A stretch of 64,000 nt of DNA from Planctomycetaceae bacterium (GCA_002709045.1 PAPJ01000038.1:1-64000), one strand, 5' to 3'; positions 53,671-63,514 are shown, counted from the stretch's first letter. The notes: generated from the letters alone by a model not told the origin. Made by a program: numbers and translations.

Positions 53671-56415
53671 TTATTCCTCAGCTCCAACGTTTTCTCTTTT
53701 ATCGGCGGCGACGTAGAAGATAAAATCATTACTAAAAAGTCCGTCCGGATTTTGCATTTGTAGTAAATGCATCCCCGGGTCCGGAACGGATGCAAGATTG
53801 ATTATCGCTGCCCCCCCTTTTATAGATAGCTCACCGGGAACCTTTCGCCCGTCGACATAAAGATTGGCTGATTCTTTAACATGGCGAACGCTAACAGCCA
53901 TTTGAGCCTTATTCGGATTAAGTACGGGAAACCGTTGTCGACCACGCTGAGTTTGTATCGGGCCCAATGTCCAAATCGCAGGTTGAGGACTATAAACATC
54001 AAATTGTGATCCCATATGTCCGGTAAACGTACCTATAAACCGCCCCTCGAAAGTTGCTTTAAGTAGTTCATCCCGGCTGAATTCGTAGGATTGATCCTGA
54101 TTTTGACGATACTTTCCGTCAACAAACTGCAAGGTAACATTTTCAGTTCGTTTATTATTAATCCAGCTTCCTACTCCCTCAAGAATCAGAGCCCCTTCTG
54201 TGGCCGACGTCTCCAGAGCCTCAATCAGGTCCCTCGTCAAGTCGTTACTATAGGTGTTGCGATTAAATGTCACCTGTCTTCCATACCCACCTGGATAGCC
54301 ATTGCTTTGTTGCAGTACCATATCCCAAACGGGATCGAATCTGGGGCGCCCGCCCCAAGACAGACGCCAGACACCACGCTCCGGAGCGCCACGCTCCGCA
54401 AGATTCCTATAGAACGGGAAGTCAATAATATTGAGTCTTCCCTGAGGCAGAATCAACCAACGATCGTATGCTCCTCGCCATGTCGGCGCGTCCATTCCCG
54501 TACCGGGCGTGTTGGTACTTACCAAAAACGGCATCCGGTGGCAATCTCCACAGACATTTTGCTGTGGTTGTAAATCTCCATGCACGTGAAACAATTCGAA
54601 TCCATCGCGTGCCCGTTGTGTCACTTCATTTGTGTAGGGACGCCGTTGGGCCGGTGGATAGGCAATACTAAGAATAAACTTTGCCATGGCCTCGCGATCT
54701 GCGCCGGACAACTCGCCGGGTTGGCCCGAATCATTTATTGTTTCGTCACCAACGGTCATCATCGTATTGGCTAATCCGCCATCGATCAAATGCCGCGTGC
54801 TGGTGACCGGATCCTTCACATCACTATTTGGTTCGACCGATTTATGAATACTGAAACTATTATTACCACCATAGGGATCACCAGGGATGCCATCCCAGTG
54901 ATAGGGCTCAGTATCGCGCAAACCGCGAATTGGCATAGTAGATCGCGGCATAATCTGATTACCACCAGTCACGACTGGCGTATTGAGCACCCATAGTAAT
55001 TGATCGGTATGCCCGTCCGGATGGCAACTAGCACATGAAAACGTACCGGTCGTTGAGGCAGAGGCCGTATTGAACATCATCCTTCCACGTTTGATCGTTG
55101 GATCTGTTGGATCCTCCAATGTGATGTCGTCGAGCACCATTGGGTTATTTAGATCATCCAGGTCCAGCAACGAAACCGTGTTGCTAACAGCATTGAGTAC
55201 CCATGCCCGTTTGGCCCGACCGTTTGTTTCGGATTCTAAGGCGATTCCTCTGGGTACAGACCCGACTTCGACACGGCCCAGAATTGCACCTGTACGTGCA
55301 TCCAGAGTAAACACCATATCAGAGCTCGCAGCACTGGCAATCAATACCGAGTCATCCTCGCTAATCTGCAGAGCGAAGGGAGTTGCCAGTCCCATATTCT
55401 TTTTAGGTTGGTTCGGTGGCAGTGGTTCAAGTTGAAAACGTTCGGATTTAATCTGCTGGGAATCCATCTGGACATGCGTAATTTGATTTAGGAATGCGCG
55501 GTTCTCTAGTTCTTTAAGGCCGTGTTTTGCCGTACCACTTTTACCATTCGCATCGTTACGAGCATCGGCCTGAGCGACAAACACGTTGCCTTTTGAATCT
55601 ACCGTGAGACCGTAGAGTAAAGTACCAAGATTATTAACAACCTCAAGAAGTCGTTCATTCTCTGTATCAAAGACATAAAGATCCCTGTCTGGCACGGAGG
55701 GATGCCGGATCACATCAATCACATGCCCAATTGATAACACGTTATTATGCCGAATGGAGTGCTCCCAAGCATCGAATGTTTTCAATTTCCCGTCCAATGG
55801 CGGTGTTCCACCGGATAGCTGCGTTTGATTATTCGATTCAAACGGTATTACATATAGCTTATCGTTACGTACGACGATCGCACGGGGATCCTGAGCATTG
55901 ATTGTAATTCTCTTACCAACGCGTAATCTCGCAACATCAATCACGGCAATCTGATTTTCTGATGACAATGCAATATAGGCTTTTTGATTCGATGCGAACG
56001 CTATGCCCACCGGTTCGTCAAAACGCGTAGACTTGGTAACGGGATCAATATCCTGAACTGTACCGACTACCTGCAAATAAGTGGGGTTTTTTGAATTTGT
56101 ATCAATAACGCTGACCGAGTCAGAAATGTGATTTGCGACCCACACTTGTTGCCCATCTGGCCGACTGGCAAGTCCGACCGGATCTATTCCAACGGGAATA
56201 CGTTTTATCACCTTTCGCGATCGTAGATTTATAACATCGACAGTGTCCGCAGGCGTATTTGTTACAAATACGTGATCGCCCATAACCAACACCGGCCGAG
56301 CATGCGGGCTCATATGAGACGTGTGTCGCACCTCCGCAGCTTGGATTTCCGCGAGGTACATAAAACATATAGTCTGATATAAGGCGAGTACGGAAAAGAC
56401 TGTTTTAGTTAACAT
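53671..56415 (-). CDS. YVTN propeller with two cytochrome c sites
   Basis: Secreted protein of about 914 aa. ATG 56415 is chosen, with GGGAG seven bases upstream; the TTG at 56433 is less likely. The signal peptide ends near AEIQAAE. Propeller repeats follow (VFVTNTPADTVDVINL, VWVANHISDSVSVIDT, WVLNAVSNTVSLLDL). The second half has heme sites CASCH (in FSCASCHPDG) and CGDCH (in NVCGDCHRMP) with IRGLRDTEPYHWDG and DAPTWRGAYDRW, as in MauG/peroxidase-like regions. The C-terminal ~150 residues look beta-rich. It is related in design to the gene at 5496 but much longer. It lies 101 bp after the C45-type gene on the same strand. Confidence 0.87.
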   Translation of the reverse strand: MLTKTVFSVLALYQTICFMYLAEIQAAEVRHTSHMSPHARPVLVMGDHVFVTNTPADTVDVINLRSRKVIKRIPVGIDPVGLASRPDGQQVWVANHISDSVSVIDTNSKNPTYLQVVGTVQDIDPVTKSTRFDEPVGIAFASNQKAYIALSSENQIAVIDVARLRVGKRITINAQDPRAIVVRNDKLYVIPFESNNQTQLSGGTPPLDGKLKTFDAWEHSIRHNNVLSIGHVIDVIRHPSVPDRDLYVFDTENERLLEVVNNLGTLLYGLTVDSKGNVFVAQADARNDANGKSGTAKHGLKELENRAFLNQITHVQMDSQQIKSERFQLEPLPPNQPKKNMGLATPFALQISEDDSVLIASAASSDMVFTLDARTGAILGRVEVGSVPRGIALESETNGRAKRAWVLNAVSNTVSLLDLDDLNNPMVLDDITLEDPTDPTIKRGRMMFNTASASTTGTFSCASCHPDGHTDQLLWVLNTPVVTGGNQIMPRSTMPIRGLRDTEPYHWDGIPGDPYGGNNSFSIHKSVEPNSDVKDPVTSTRHLIDGGLANTMMTVGDETINDSGQPGELSGADREAMAKFILSIAYPPAQRRPYTNEVTQRARDGFELFHVHGDLQPQQNVCGDCHRMPFLVSTNTPGTGMDAPTWRGAYDRWLILPQGRLNIIDFPFYRNLAERGAPERGVWRLSWGGRPRFDPVWDMVLQQSNGYPGGYGRQVTFNRNTYSNDLTRDLIEALETSATEGALILEGVGSWINNKRTENVTLQFVDGKYRQNQDQSYEFSRDELLKATFEGRFIGTFTGHMGSQFDVYSPQPAIWTLGPIQTQRGRQRFPVLNPNKAQMAVSVRHVKESANLYVDGRKVPGELSIKGGAAIINLASVPDPGMHLLQMQNPDGLFSNDFIFYVAADKRENVGAEE

Positions 56416-56516
56416 CTGACGGCTCCCTAACAATTTTCCCTCTAGAAACGGCTTAGATTATTATAATCCGTGCGACTAATAGTCTGAATCCCAACTTACA
56501 TCAATTCTGTTTTATG

Positions 56517-57572
56517 CTAATGCATAGTATAGTGTTCAAATGGTGCTTCGCAGGGCTTTCCGCGAGACACATATAACGCGTTATGCTCTGGCTCAACAAT
56601 CATCGCAAATACTGTTTCAATAAATCCATGTTTCGGATCTTGTAAATTCTGATGTCTGCATATTGATCCAGGAAAGTTGTCATGATCGCTAAATAATCGG
56701 GCGATGGTTTTCGTTGTTATCTCTTGCCGATGATTCTCCAACAACGTATGCATACGCGGCAATCTTGAATAGGAATCGCATAACTCATTAAAGTCTTCAT
56801 TGATTCCCTTCAGTTGTTGGTGCAAGCAATGGTTGGTATGGATCAAATACTCCGAATTTTTCTGCACATAGACCCTATCAATAGTTGCCTCAATATTGGC
56901 AGGCCCATCCGGCGACGTCATCATTATATTGACAGGTATAGCTCGATAGGCATCTTCCAATACACTAACGGCCGTCGGAAGACTGGTTTGTTCAAACATA
57001 CACCGCAATGAGAAGTAGTGTGGTACGCCTATCCCTCTCGATGGTGCAGGTAATGTGTTTAAACAACACCCAATACCGGCAGCATTGACTCCCATATATC
57101 CAATCAGGCCTGCCTGACCCACACTGATATAGGCAGGTTTATTGTGAGGACGGCGAGTCAATACTATAGTCACCTCGTCCAAGACCGGATCCGCGTCCCA
57201 GGTTTGAGCAAGTAAATGCGTTCCATTTTGCGTTATTCCAGATGACAAAGATAGAGAAGTGCAGGCGTTCTCCGTTTCATCGCCAAATTGATTTCTAACC
57301 TGAGCAATCATTAGCTCGAGCAACGGCACCCCCGCACTCTCGCCTATAGCTTCAAATTCCTCCATCAGATGAGGGGCATAAGATTGTGCATATTTCATCG
57401 ATGCCCGGGAAACATCCTCTGCCTGTTCAACAGATACTGAGTTCATTCGGTTTGCACTATCCAGAGCAAGTTCGCAAAATCTTCGGATAAGCACCCCGGC
57501 CTGTTCGCCAAGCTGGATACCCATTTCTCGCGGAGTACCCGTTACAGTGAATTCCGGATATCTTGTAACCAT
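56517..57572 (-). CDS. C45-type hydrolase (acyl-CoA:6-aminopenicillanate acyltransferase-like)
   Basis: N-terminal-nucleophile family protein of about 351 aa. ATG 57572 is used; a GTG at 57587 overlaps the stop of the preceding DUF1552 gene (GTGGTAG), so coupled translation is possible. Family marks: GTPREMGIQLGEQ at the N terminus, the likely cleavage site and nucleophile in ENACTSLSL (about C104 from the ATG), LAQTWDADP, and GLIGYMGVNAAGIG. Relatives cleave or transfer acyl groups on amides, and the proenzyme cuts itself before the cysteine. No signal peptide is visible. Its place within a DUF1592/DUF1552 operon is unusual. Substrate unknown. Confidence 0.84.
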   Translation of the reverse strand: MVTRYPEFTVTGTPREMGIQLGEQAGVLIRRFCELALDSANRMNSVSVEQAEDVSRASMKYAQSYAPHLMEEFEAIGESAGVPLLELMIAQVRNQFGDETENACTSLSLSSGITQNGTHLLAQTWDADPVLDEVTIVLTRRPHNKPAYISVGQAGLIGYMGVNAAGIGCCLNTLPAPSRGIGVPHYFSLRCMFEQTSLPTAVSVLEDAYRAIPVNIMMTSPDGPANIEATIDRVYVQKNSEYLIHTNHCLHQQLKGINEDFNELCDSYSRLPRMHTLLENHRQEITTKTIARLFSDHDNFPGSICRHQNLQDPKHGFIETVFAMIVEPEHNALYVSRGKPCEAPFEHYTMH

Positions 57573-57580
57573 TTGTTCGG

Positions 57581-58828
57581 CTACCACTCTAACGTTCCAG
57601 TACTTTGCCCAAACGCTTCAACTTCGAGTCCCTGACGCTGAAGAATAGTCAGATAGAGATTGCTTAGTTCCGTATTATCTTCCTTATCGTAGGCGACATA
57701 CTGACCATGCGTAAAACCACCGCCTGCCATAATTACCGGTAAATTTCTCGCATCATGTGAATTTGCATTCCCCAAATTCGATCCGAATATAAGCGATGTA
57801 TTGTCGATCAATCTTTGTCCATTTTCATCAGTCGTTTTCAATTTCGCCAATAACCCTGCAAACGCGGAAACAATTCCGGATTCGATAATTCGCAACTGAC
57901 GAATTTTATCCAGATCCTGACCGTGATGTGAGAGAATGTGATGACGTTCGTCTACACCATCAATTTGAATATCAACATGTGGGTCCTGAATAAGAAATGT
58001 CACCGTTCGTGTCGAATCTGTTTGTAACATTAACGGAACAAGTCCCATTAGTGAATCGAGTCTATTTAAAATCTGACGTGGATCGATTTCTAAAGGAATC
58101 CCTTGAGAAACTTTCGGTTTGGGCCGATCGATCCAACCTTCTAATTCAGAGATATTCAACTCTGTGGCGCGCACCGAATCGAAATAGTCATCTAGCAAAT
58201 GATTATCGTCGCCACTGATTCTACGACGCAATCGCCCTGTCTGACCTTTTAGCTCATCTAAGATACTACGCCCCTCCGCCAATCTTCTTTTTTGTCGCCT
58301 GATTTCTTCTGGTCGACCATCCAAGAATAATTCGCTAAATATTTCGCGCGGGTCATATTTTGCTGGCAGCATCACGCCGCCCGAAGTATAGGCCTGGCTT
58401 TGGGTTCTGTCCGAACCCAAATTAATCGACGGAAACCGTGTCGTATATCCAAAGTGATTAGCTACTACCTGATCGACCGAAATTCCATTCCGAAAACCCG
58501 CGTTCCCTGGCTTGGGGGTAGAAGTCAACCATGTCATTTCACTATCATGAGCCTGACGTCCAACCTGATTGCTATGCGATAGACCGGAAAATAGAGTGTA
58601 TTCGTCCCGGTGTTCCTGTAGCAGGTCTAAATAGAACGTCGATTCATAATCCCTGCCCGCAGTCTCTGGCCAAAACGAAGGCGGATGCAGGCCCAACGCC
58701 GTGCAAATAAATACCGACCTTTGCGGGGCCTCTTCAGAGCAAGCATACAGCGGGTTCATGGCCTCCATCAATGGAAGCGCTAGCGAGACGCCGGTTGCCT
58801 GCAATATAGTTCTGCGATTCAATTCCAT
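57581..58828 (-). CDS. DUF1552 (HXXSHH) family protein
   Basis: Protein of 415 aa. The N terminus ELNRRTILQATGVSLALPL is a twin-arginine-like signal. The family signature HILSHH (HXXSHH) is present in DERHHILSHHGQD, together with GLHPPSFWPE, FSGLSHSNQ, GSNLGNANSHDARNLP and MAGGGFTHG. DUF1552 is a distant DUF1501 relative and normally follows a DUF1587/1592/1588 cytochrome, as here (31 bp). AAGG lies eight bases before the ATG. Biochemical role unknown; probable periplasmic partner of the upstream cytochrome. Confidence 0.92.
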   Translation of the reverse strand: MELNRRTILQATGVSLALPLMEAMNPLYACSEEAPQRSVFICTALGLHPPSFWPETAGRDYESTFYLDLLQEHRDEYTLFSGLSHSNQVGRQAHDSEMTWLTSTPKPGNAGFRNGISVDQVVANHFGYTTRFPSINLGSDRTQSQAYTSGGVMLPAKYDPREIFSELFLDGRPEEIRRQKRRLAEGRSILDELKGQTGRLRRRISGDDNHLLDDYFDSVRATELNISELEGWIDRPKPKVSQGIPLEIDPRQILNRLDSLMGLVPLMLQTDSTRTVTFLIQDPHVDIQIDGVDERHHILSHHGQDLDKIRQLRIIESGIVSAFAGLLAKLKTTDENGQRLIDNTSLIFGSNLGNANSHDARNLPVIMAGGGFTHGQYVAYDKEDNTELSNLYLTILQRQGLEVEAFGQSTGTLEW

Positions 58829-58859
58829 GTATAGTGCCTTGCGTACAAGAACATCTGTT

Positions 58860-61271
58860 TTATTTTTCCCGGAAAATCTTACTCATCACAATATCATGCA
58901 TTATGTCACGGACGCGATAGTCATTGAATTTAGCTCGAGCAACGATCTGGGCTAATTCTTCACGATCCGCAAACTGGATTTCCGAACCTGTGCCAAACTC
59001 GATTAGTTTACGGATATAATTACCCAGAATGATATCCTTATCGTCCATCATCAGCTGTTTAAATTCCTTAATTCCGCTAAAGCTTATACCTCGAGGTGTT
59101 TCTCCAGAAGCGTCTACAACTAATTCCTGCCGTATCTCATTGCCTATTTTGATACGGTATCTTTCACGAAACTGCCCAATCGGGTCGAAGCTTTCCAAAG
59201 CAAACCCGGGTGGGTCAATTTTCTTATGACAGGTATTACACGTGAGGACATCCCGGTGGGCAGCGAGTATCTCTCTGATCGTAGACTTCCCCCGAATATC
59301 CGGTTCAACTGAACCGACCGACGGAGGAGGAGAGGGTGCCGGAGTACCATAGAAATTAGTCAGGACAAAATTACCGCGAACCACAGGCGACGTTGATGTC
59401 CCATTAGCAGTAGTTTTGAGTATAGCTGCCTGAGTGAGGAAACCGCCACGCGGGGAATCTCCTGGTAATTGCACTTTGCGCATATACTGCCCTTGGACTG
59501 GTGGCAACTGATAATGCTGCGCTAACCGACGGTTCACGAAAGTAAATTCAGATTCTATAAAATTAGATGCGCTAAGATTCTCGCTCATGATGTGCTGATA
59601 AAACAGTTGACTTTCGCGTAGTAATGTGTCCGCCAGAACTTCGTCGTATTCCCAGTACAAACGTTGGTCAGGGGTGTTGGCATTGATCTTATTCAACATC
59701 AACCATTGTCCGAGAAAGTCTTTGACGAACCTCATAGCCTTGGGATCTGCAAGCATTCTATCGACTTGTCCGCGCAAGATACCGTCCCGATCCAAACGCC
59801 CTGTATCCGCTAAGTCAAACAGTTCCTGGTCGGGCATACTACGCCAAAGGAAGAAGGAAAGTCTGTTGGCTAAAGCATAGTTATCCAACTTACCGGGGTT
59901 TTCATCAAACATTAAAAACTGCGGGGAACTAAGGATAGCCCTAATAGGCACTCTCATCGCATCGCGTAAGGATGCTCCCTGTTCAATCATCGGACTTGCT
60001 AAGGCCACAAACGCCTGCACCTCCTCTTCTTGAATCGGTCGTCTAAATGCTCTTTCACAAAACGAACGCAGTATACTCGCCAATTGTTCTTTGACAGGGC
60101 CATTTGGCTGGATTGTATATCGAACAGCACCTCGATCATCTTTCTGTGGCTTTAGCTCAACATCGGCCAGCAGACGTGTCGTACTAGGGGGCGGCCAATT
60201 CAGATCCAGCGGCCCTTCCACATGAATCGAGCGGATATGAATACCTTTTCCCTGATAATCCAGGTCACCATATTTCATTAAGAAGTCGATGCCGCCTCCC
60301 TGCTGATTATCCTCCATTGCGTAGGTTGGGTAAAAAGAATCGCCAGGCTCCAGAAACGCCGTAATGGTAAATGGTTCCTTTCGGTCCACACCGATATCGC
60401 CGACTCCCAACATTCGCCCGCCACCATTTGGTCCTTTATTAATCACTTTAAGGATTAAAGGAACATCCGATTGAAATGTACTGGCCTCAATGGTGATTTT
60501 GTACCTGCCGGCCCGCTTCACATCAAAGTGATGAGCATGCGACGGTAGAAGGAAGTCTGCATCGGTAAAAATTACTAAACCGTCATCGATTCTGCGGTAA
60601 ATTCCGCCACCATCAATAAATGTTTTGCCATCGTGATACGCAAGACGTGGACTATTCAGAATGTCGTACTTGAATTTTTGATATGGCGATTCTTCCAAAC
60701 CTCGAAACAATGCTTCTTCCAGAGCTTCATCAGCGCTGCTCATAAGGCCCTGCATATGCACCGCGCTGAGTCGTTGTGATTTTCCATTCGTATCAAATCC
60801 GCCGGAATCCGTTTCATCAGGGATATTAGCTGTGACATCAATATCGATGTACATCAGATCCTGGATCGTGTAACGATACTCCGTCTTCGTTAAACGCCTA
60901 GCTGGCACACGGCCAGACGACTGATACCTTTTTAAATTTACGGAAAGCAGATTCCTGCCTAGATTCTTCATTGTTCCGGAAAGAACTGAGTCACTTGGTT
61001 GGTCAGCATTGGCCGGTGGCATTTCCCCCCTTTTTAATTTGTCGAAGATCTTGACCCAGCTTTCAAAATTTGCAGGATTATTAAGGTCAGTACCCAGCTC
61101 TTCGAAGTTCAACGCTGTTTCCGTCGATTCTGAGTGGCAATTCCAGCAATACTGACGATACATCGACAGGCTCTTCTCAGTACCACTTGCCGGCACAGCG
61201 ATTGTCATCAGAGTAGCGTTAACAAAAATAAGAAATCGCATTATTTCGCTGGCTTTCGTCATGCTTTTCAT
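58860..61271 (-). CDS. DUF1587/DUF1595/DUF1592/DUF1588/DUF1585 cytochrome
   Basis: Exported planctomycete cytochrome of about 803 aa. I use ATG 61271 (AGGG five bases upstream); the frame is open to 61367, and ATGs at 61262 and 61241 are alternatives. After the signal peptide comes heme site CWNCH (42-46). Then DUF1587 (RRLTKTEYRYTIQDL), a beta-sandwich region (GRYKITIEAS) possibly binding carbohydrate, DUF1595 (CERAFRRPI), DUF1592 (LANRLSFFLWRSMPD), DUF1588 with second heme site CNTCH in TCNTCHKKIDPPGFALE, and DUF1585 at the end. This is the standard five-domain order. Followed by DUF1552. Role presumed electron transfer coupled to substrate oxidation; unproven. Confidence 0.92.
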   Translation of the reverse strand: MKSMTKASEIMRFLIFVNATLMTIAVPASGTEKSLSMYRQYCWNCHSESTETALNFEELGTDLNNPANFESWVKIFDKLKRGEMPPANADQPSDSVLSGTMKNLGRNLLSVNLKRYQSSGRVPARRLTKTEYRYTIQDLMYIDIDVTANIPDETDSGGFDTNGKSQRLSAVHMQGLMSSADEALEEALFRGLEESPYQKFKYDILNSPRLAYHDGKTFIDGGGIYRRIDDGLVIFTDADFLLPSHAHHFDVKRAGRYKITIEASTFQSDVPLILKVINKGPNGGGRMLGVGDIGVDRKEPFTITAFLEPGDSFYPTYAMEDNQQGGGIDFLMKYGDLDYQGKGIHIRSIHVEGPLDLNWPPPSTTRLLADVELKPQKDDRGAVRYTIQPNGPVKEQLASILRSFCERAFRRPIQEEEVQAFVALASPMIEQGASLRDAMRVPIRAILSSPQFLMFDENPGKLDNYALANRLSFFLWRSMPDQELFDLADTGRLDRDGILRGQVDRMLADPKAMRFVKDFLGQWLMLNKINANTPDQRLYWEYDEVLADTLLRESQLFYQHIMSENLSASNFIESEFTFVNRRLAQHYQLPPVQGQYMRKVQLPGDSPRGGFLTQAAILKTTANGTSTSPVVRGNFVLTNFYGTPAPSPPPSVGSVEPDIRGKSTIREILAAHRDVLTCNTCHKKIDPPGFALESFDPIGQFRERYRIKIGNEIRQELVVDASGETPRGISFSGIKEFKQLMMDDKDIILGNYIRKLIEFGTGSEIQFADREELAQIVARAKFNDYRVRDIMHDIVMSKIFREK

Positions 61272-61344
61272 TCTAACCCTAGCAGTAGCCCGGGTGACCG
61301 ACAATATTATCAGAAACGGGTTTCCAATTAGCTGTAACAGAGAA

Positions 61345-61374
61345 TTCGCAGAAAGTAATCGCTCCATCTATAAT
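61345..61374 (+). promoter_or_regulatory. Possible sigma70-type promoter for the Gfo/Idh gene
   Basis: TTCGCA at 61345-61350, an 18-base spacer and a perfect TATAAT at 61369-61374, about 60 bases before the ATG at 61434. It overlaps the upstream end of the divergent cytochrome gene's region. Motif match only. Confidence 0.3.
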
Positions 61375-61433
61375 GGATACACGCAATCTAAGTATTTAAT
61401 CCTTTAGGTCTAATATTCAAGTAGAGTCTATAA

Positions 61434-62747
61434 ATGTCACAGAATTTTCAATCGCGCCGTTCATTTATCAAATCATCGGCCATAGCCACAGGCGGCGTCT
61501 GGCTTGGAGGATCCATAGACGACCTCAGTGCTCGTTCAGCCAATGAGAGGCTCAATATAGCTTGTATCGGCGTAGGTGGCCGTGGCTCTGCGAACGTTGG
61601 CGGTGTTTCTTCGGAAAATATTATCGCCATGTGCGATGTGGATGAAAGCAAAGCAGGAAAACGCTTTCAGGAATTTAACAAAGCAGGTAAGTTCAAAGAC
61701 TATCGGGTCATGTTTGATAAGCTTGGCAAACAAATTGATGCGGTCGTTATTAGTACGCCCGACCACACACATTTCCATCCCGCCCGCCACGCAATGCTTG
61801 AACGTAAGCACGTTTACTGCGAAAAGCCATTAGCGCATTCTGCTTGGGAAATCCGGCAACTCACACGTCTAGCAAACAAAATGGACGTTGCCACTCAACT
61901 AGGTAACCAACGTCACGCCAACGCCGGTATGGCCCGCGCGGTAGAAGCCGTTCAGTCAGGGATGATTGGAAAAATAAGCGAAGTGTTCTGTGCCATTGGC
62001 GGATCGAGGGGAATGCCGCCACGCCCAAAGGATCATCCATCAGTGCCAAGTCATCTGGACTGGGAGCTATGGCAGGGTCCCGTACCCCATCGTAAATACG
62101 CCCCTGATTACGTTCCCTACAAATGGCGTTTTTGGTGGGATTATGGTACCGGAGAAACGGGTAACTGGGGTTGCCATATCCTCGATATACCATACTGGGC
62201 TCTGGGTCTTAAATACCCAACGCGGGTAGATTTAGATGTTATTCCCGGCTCCGACGAAATTGATGATCAACGTACACCCAAGTCCATGAAAACACGGCTC
62301 AGTTATCGCGCCGAAAATGGTCATGATGATGTAACACTGCACTGGTGGCATGGTTCCCTAGACAGTGTTTTTACAGAACATCAGGCTACTAAATATGGTA
62401 ACACTCTGTTCATCGGCGAACATGGCACTATCTCTGCTGGTTTTGACGGTTATAAAGCTAAGTTAAAGGATGGCAGCGAACCCAAACCACCCGTAGCATC
62501 CATTCCAAAATCCCCCGGTTTTCACAAAGAATGGATCAACGCATGCAAAGGCGGACCGCGATCCACCTGTGATTTTGTTAACTATTCGGGCGCATTGTCA
62601 GAAGCAGTATTATTGGCGAATTCAGCATTCCGCGCGGGTGCTGGTTTTAATTGGGACGCAACCGCTTTCAAGGCAAGTGGCAATAGCAAGGTTGCAAAAT
62701 TTATACACTCTCATTTCGCTAAAGGCTGGGAAGTAGACGAAGTCTGA
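61434..62747 (+). CDS. Tat-exported Gfo/Idh/MocA family oxidoreductase
   Basis: Oxidoreductase of 437 aa. SRRSFIKSSAIATGG at residues 7-21 is a good twin-arginine signal, so the protein would be folded with its cofactor before export, as in glucose-fructose oxidoreductase. Rossmann motif CIGVGGRGSANV, then VVISTPDHTHF, CEKPLAHS and QLGNQRHANAG, a segment common in planctomycete members. The central GTGETGNWGCHILD carries the probable catalytic His. The family oxidises sugars, for example making 3-keto glycosides. The DUF1080 gene follows by 44 bp, and that pairing suits 3-keto-glycoside cleavage. Sure of the family; pathway inferred. Confidence 0.9.
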   Translation: MSQNFQSRRSFIKSSAIATGGVWLGGSIDDLSARSANERLNIACIGVGGRGSANVGGVSSENIIAMCDVDESKAGKRFQEFNKAGKFKDYRVMFDKLGKQIDAVVISTPDHTHFHPARHAMLERKHVYCEKPLAHSAWEIRQLTRLANKMDVATQLGNQRHANAGMARAVEAVQSGMIGKISEVFCAIGGSRGMPPRPKDHPSVPSHLDWELWQGPVPHRKYAPDYVPYKWRFWWDYGTGETGNWGCHILDIPYWALGLKYPTRVDLDVIPGSDEIDDQRTPKSMKTRLSYRAENGHDDVTLHWWHGSLDSVFTEHQATKYGNTLFIGEHGTISAGFDGYKAKLKDGSEPKPPVASIPKSPGFHKEWINACKGGPRSTCDFVNYSGALSEAVLLANSAFRAGAGFNWDATAFKASGNSKVAKFIHSHFAKGWEVDEV

Positions 62748-62791
62748 TTTCCGAATTCCCCTTTAACTAACTTTTTGAAGTATCAGTGAAT

Positions 62792-63496
62792 ATGAAATAT
62801 CTCTTTGTCATAGTCTCTATTCTAGGTTGCTGTCTTTACGGTCAGTCTGTTCACTCAGAGGAACGCGGTTTCCATAAAGTATTCGATGGCAAAACACTCG
62901 ATGGCTGGAAACCCACTGCCGGCGCCGAGAACGCCTGGCGAGTAGAAGACGGGATATTAATAGGCACAGGAGATAAGGGCAGAGGTTATCTTACCTATAC
63001 CGGGAATCTAGATATTGCTGACCTAGAGATGAAATTCAGCTATCGCTTTCCCGACAAGGGCAATAGCGGTGTCAGCATACGTGCCGTCAAAGACGAGACG
63101 GGGACACGTGATTTTAAAAGCTATCACGCTGATCTTGGACACAAAGGTATCGGTAAGAACGTAATGGGAGCGTGGGACTTCCATACGCCCGGTCGACGCG
63201 AGCATCGCTGTTTCCGCGGCGACAGCTTGATAATAAATAAAGATGACAGCCCATCTATTACGGAAATCGAAAATTCACTGACTAACGCAGATATTAAAGC
63301 GAATCAGTGGAATGAGGTGCATATCATTGCCCGGAATAATCATTTTCAACTCATTATCAACGGAAAGCTATCGAGCGAGTTCAAGGAGTTTTTGCCAAAA
63401 ACCAGTCGGCTTGACAGTGGAATGATACAGTTACAACTTCATGACCCGGGAATGATCGTTGAATTTAAGGAGATTCTGCTAAAGATCATTCGATAA
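62792..63496 (+). CDS. DUF1080 (3-keto-disaccharide hydrolase) family protein
   Basis: Secreted concanavalin-like protein of 234 aa. ATG 62792 is used; the frame also opens with a GTG at 62786. The signal peptide ends near SVHSEE. DUF1080 marks: KVFDGKTLDGWK, AWRVEDGILIG, DLEMKFSYRFPDKGNSGVSIR and a closing MIQLQLHDPGMIVEFKEI. Some members split or eliminate 3-keto glycosides. The Tat-exported Gfo/Idh dehydrogenase just upstream could supply such a substrate, so the two form a plausible two-step unit. Convergent with the PhyH gene. Exact substrate not known. Confidence 0.9.
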   Translation: MKYLFVIVSILGCCLYGQSVHSEERGFHKVFDGKTLDGWKPTAGAENAWRVEDGILIGTGDKGRGYLTYTGNLDIADLEMKFSYRFPDKGNSGVSIRAVKDETGTRDFKSYHADLGHKGIGKNVMGAWDFHTPGRREHRCFRGDSLIINKDDSPSITEIENSLTNADIKANQWNEVHIIARNNHFQLIINGKLSSEFKEFLPKTSRLDSGMIQLQLHDPGMIVEFKEILLKIIR

Positions 63497-63514
63497 CTAG
63501 AGTCCTTTTTTGAC

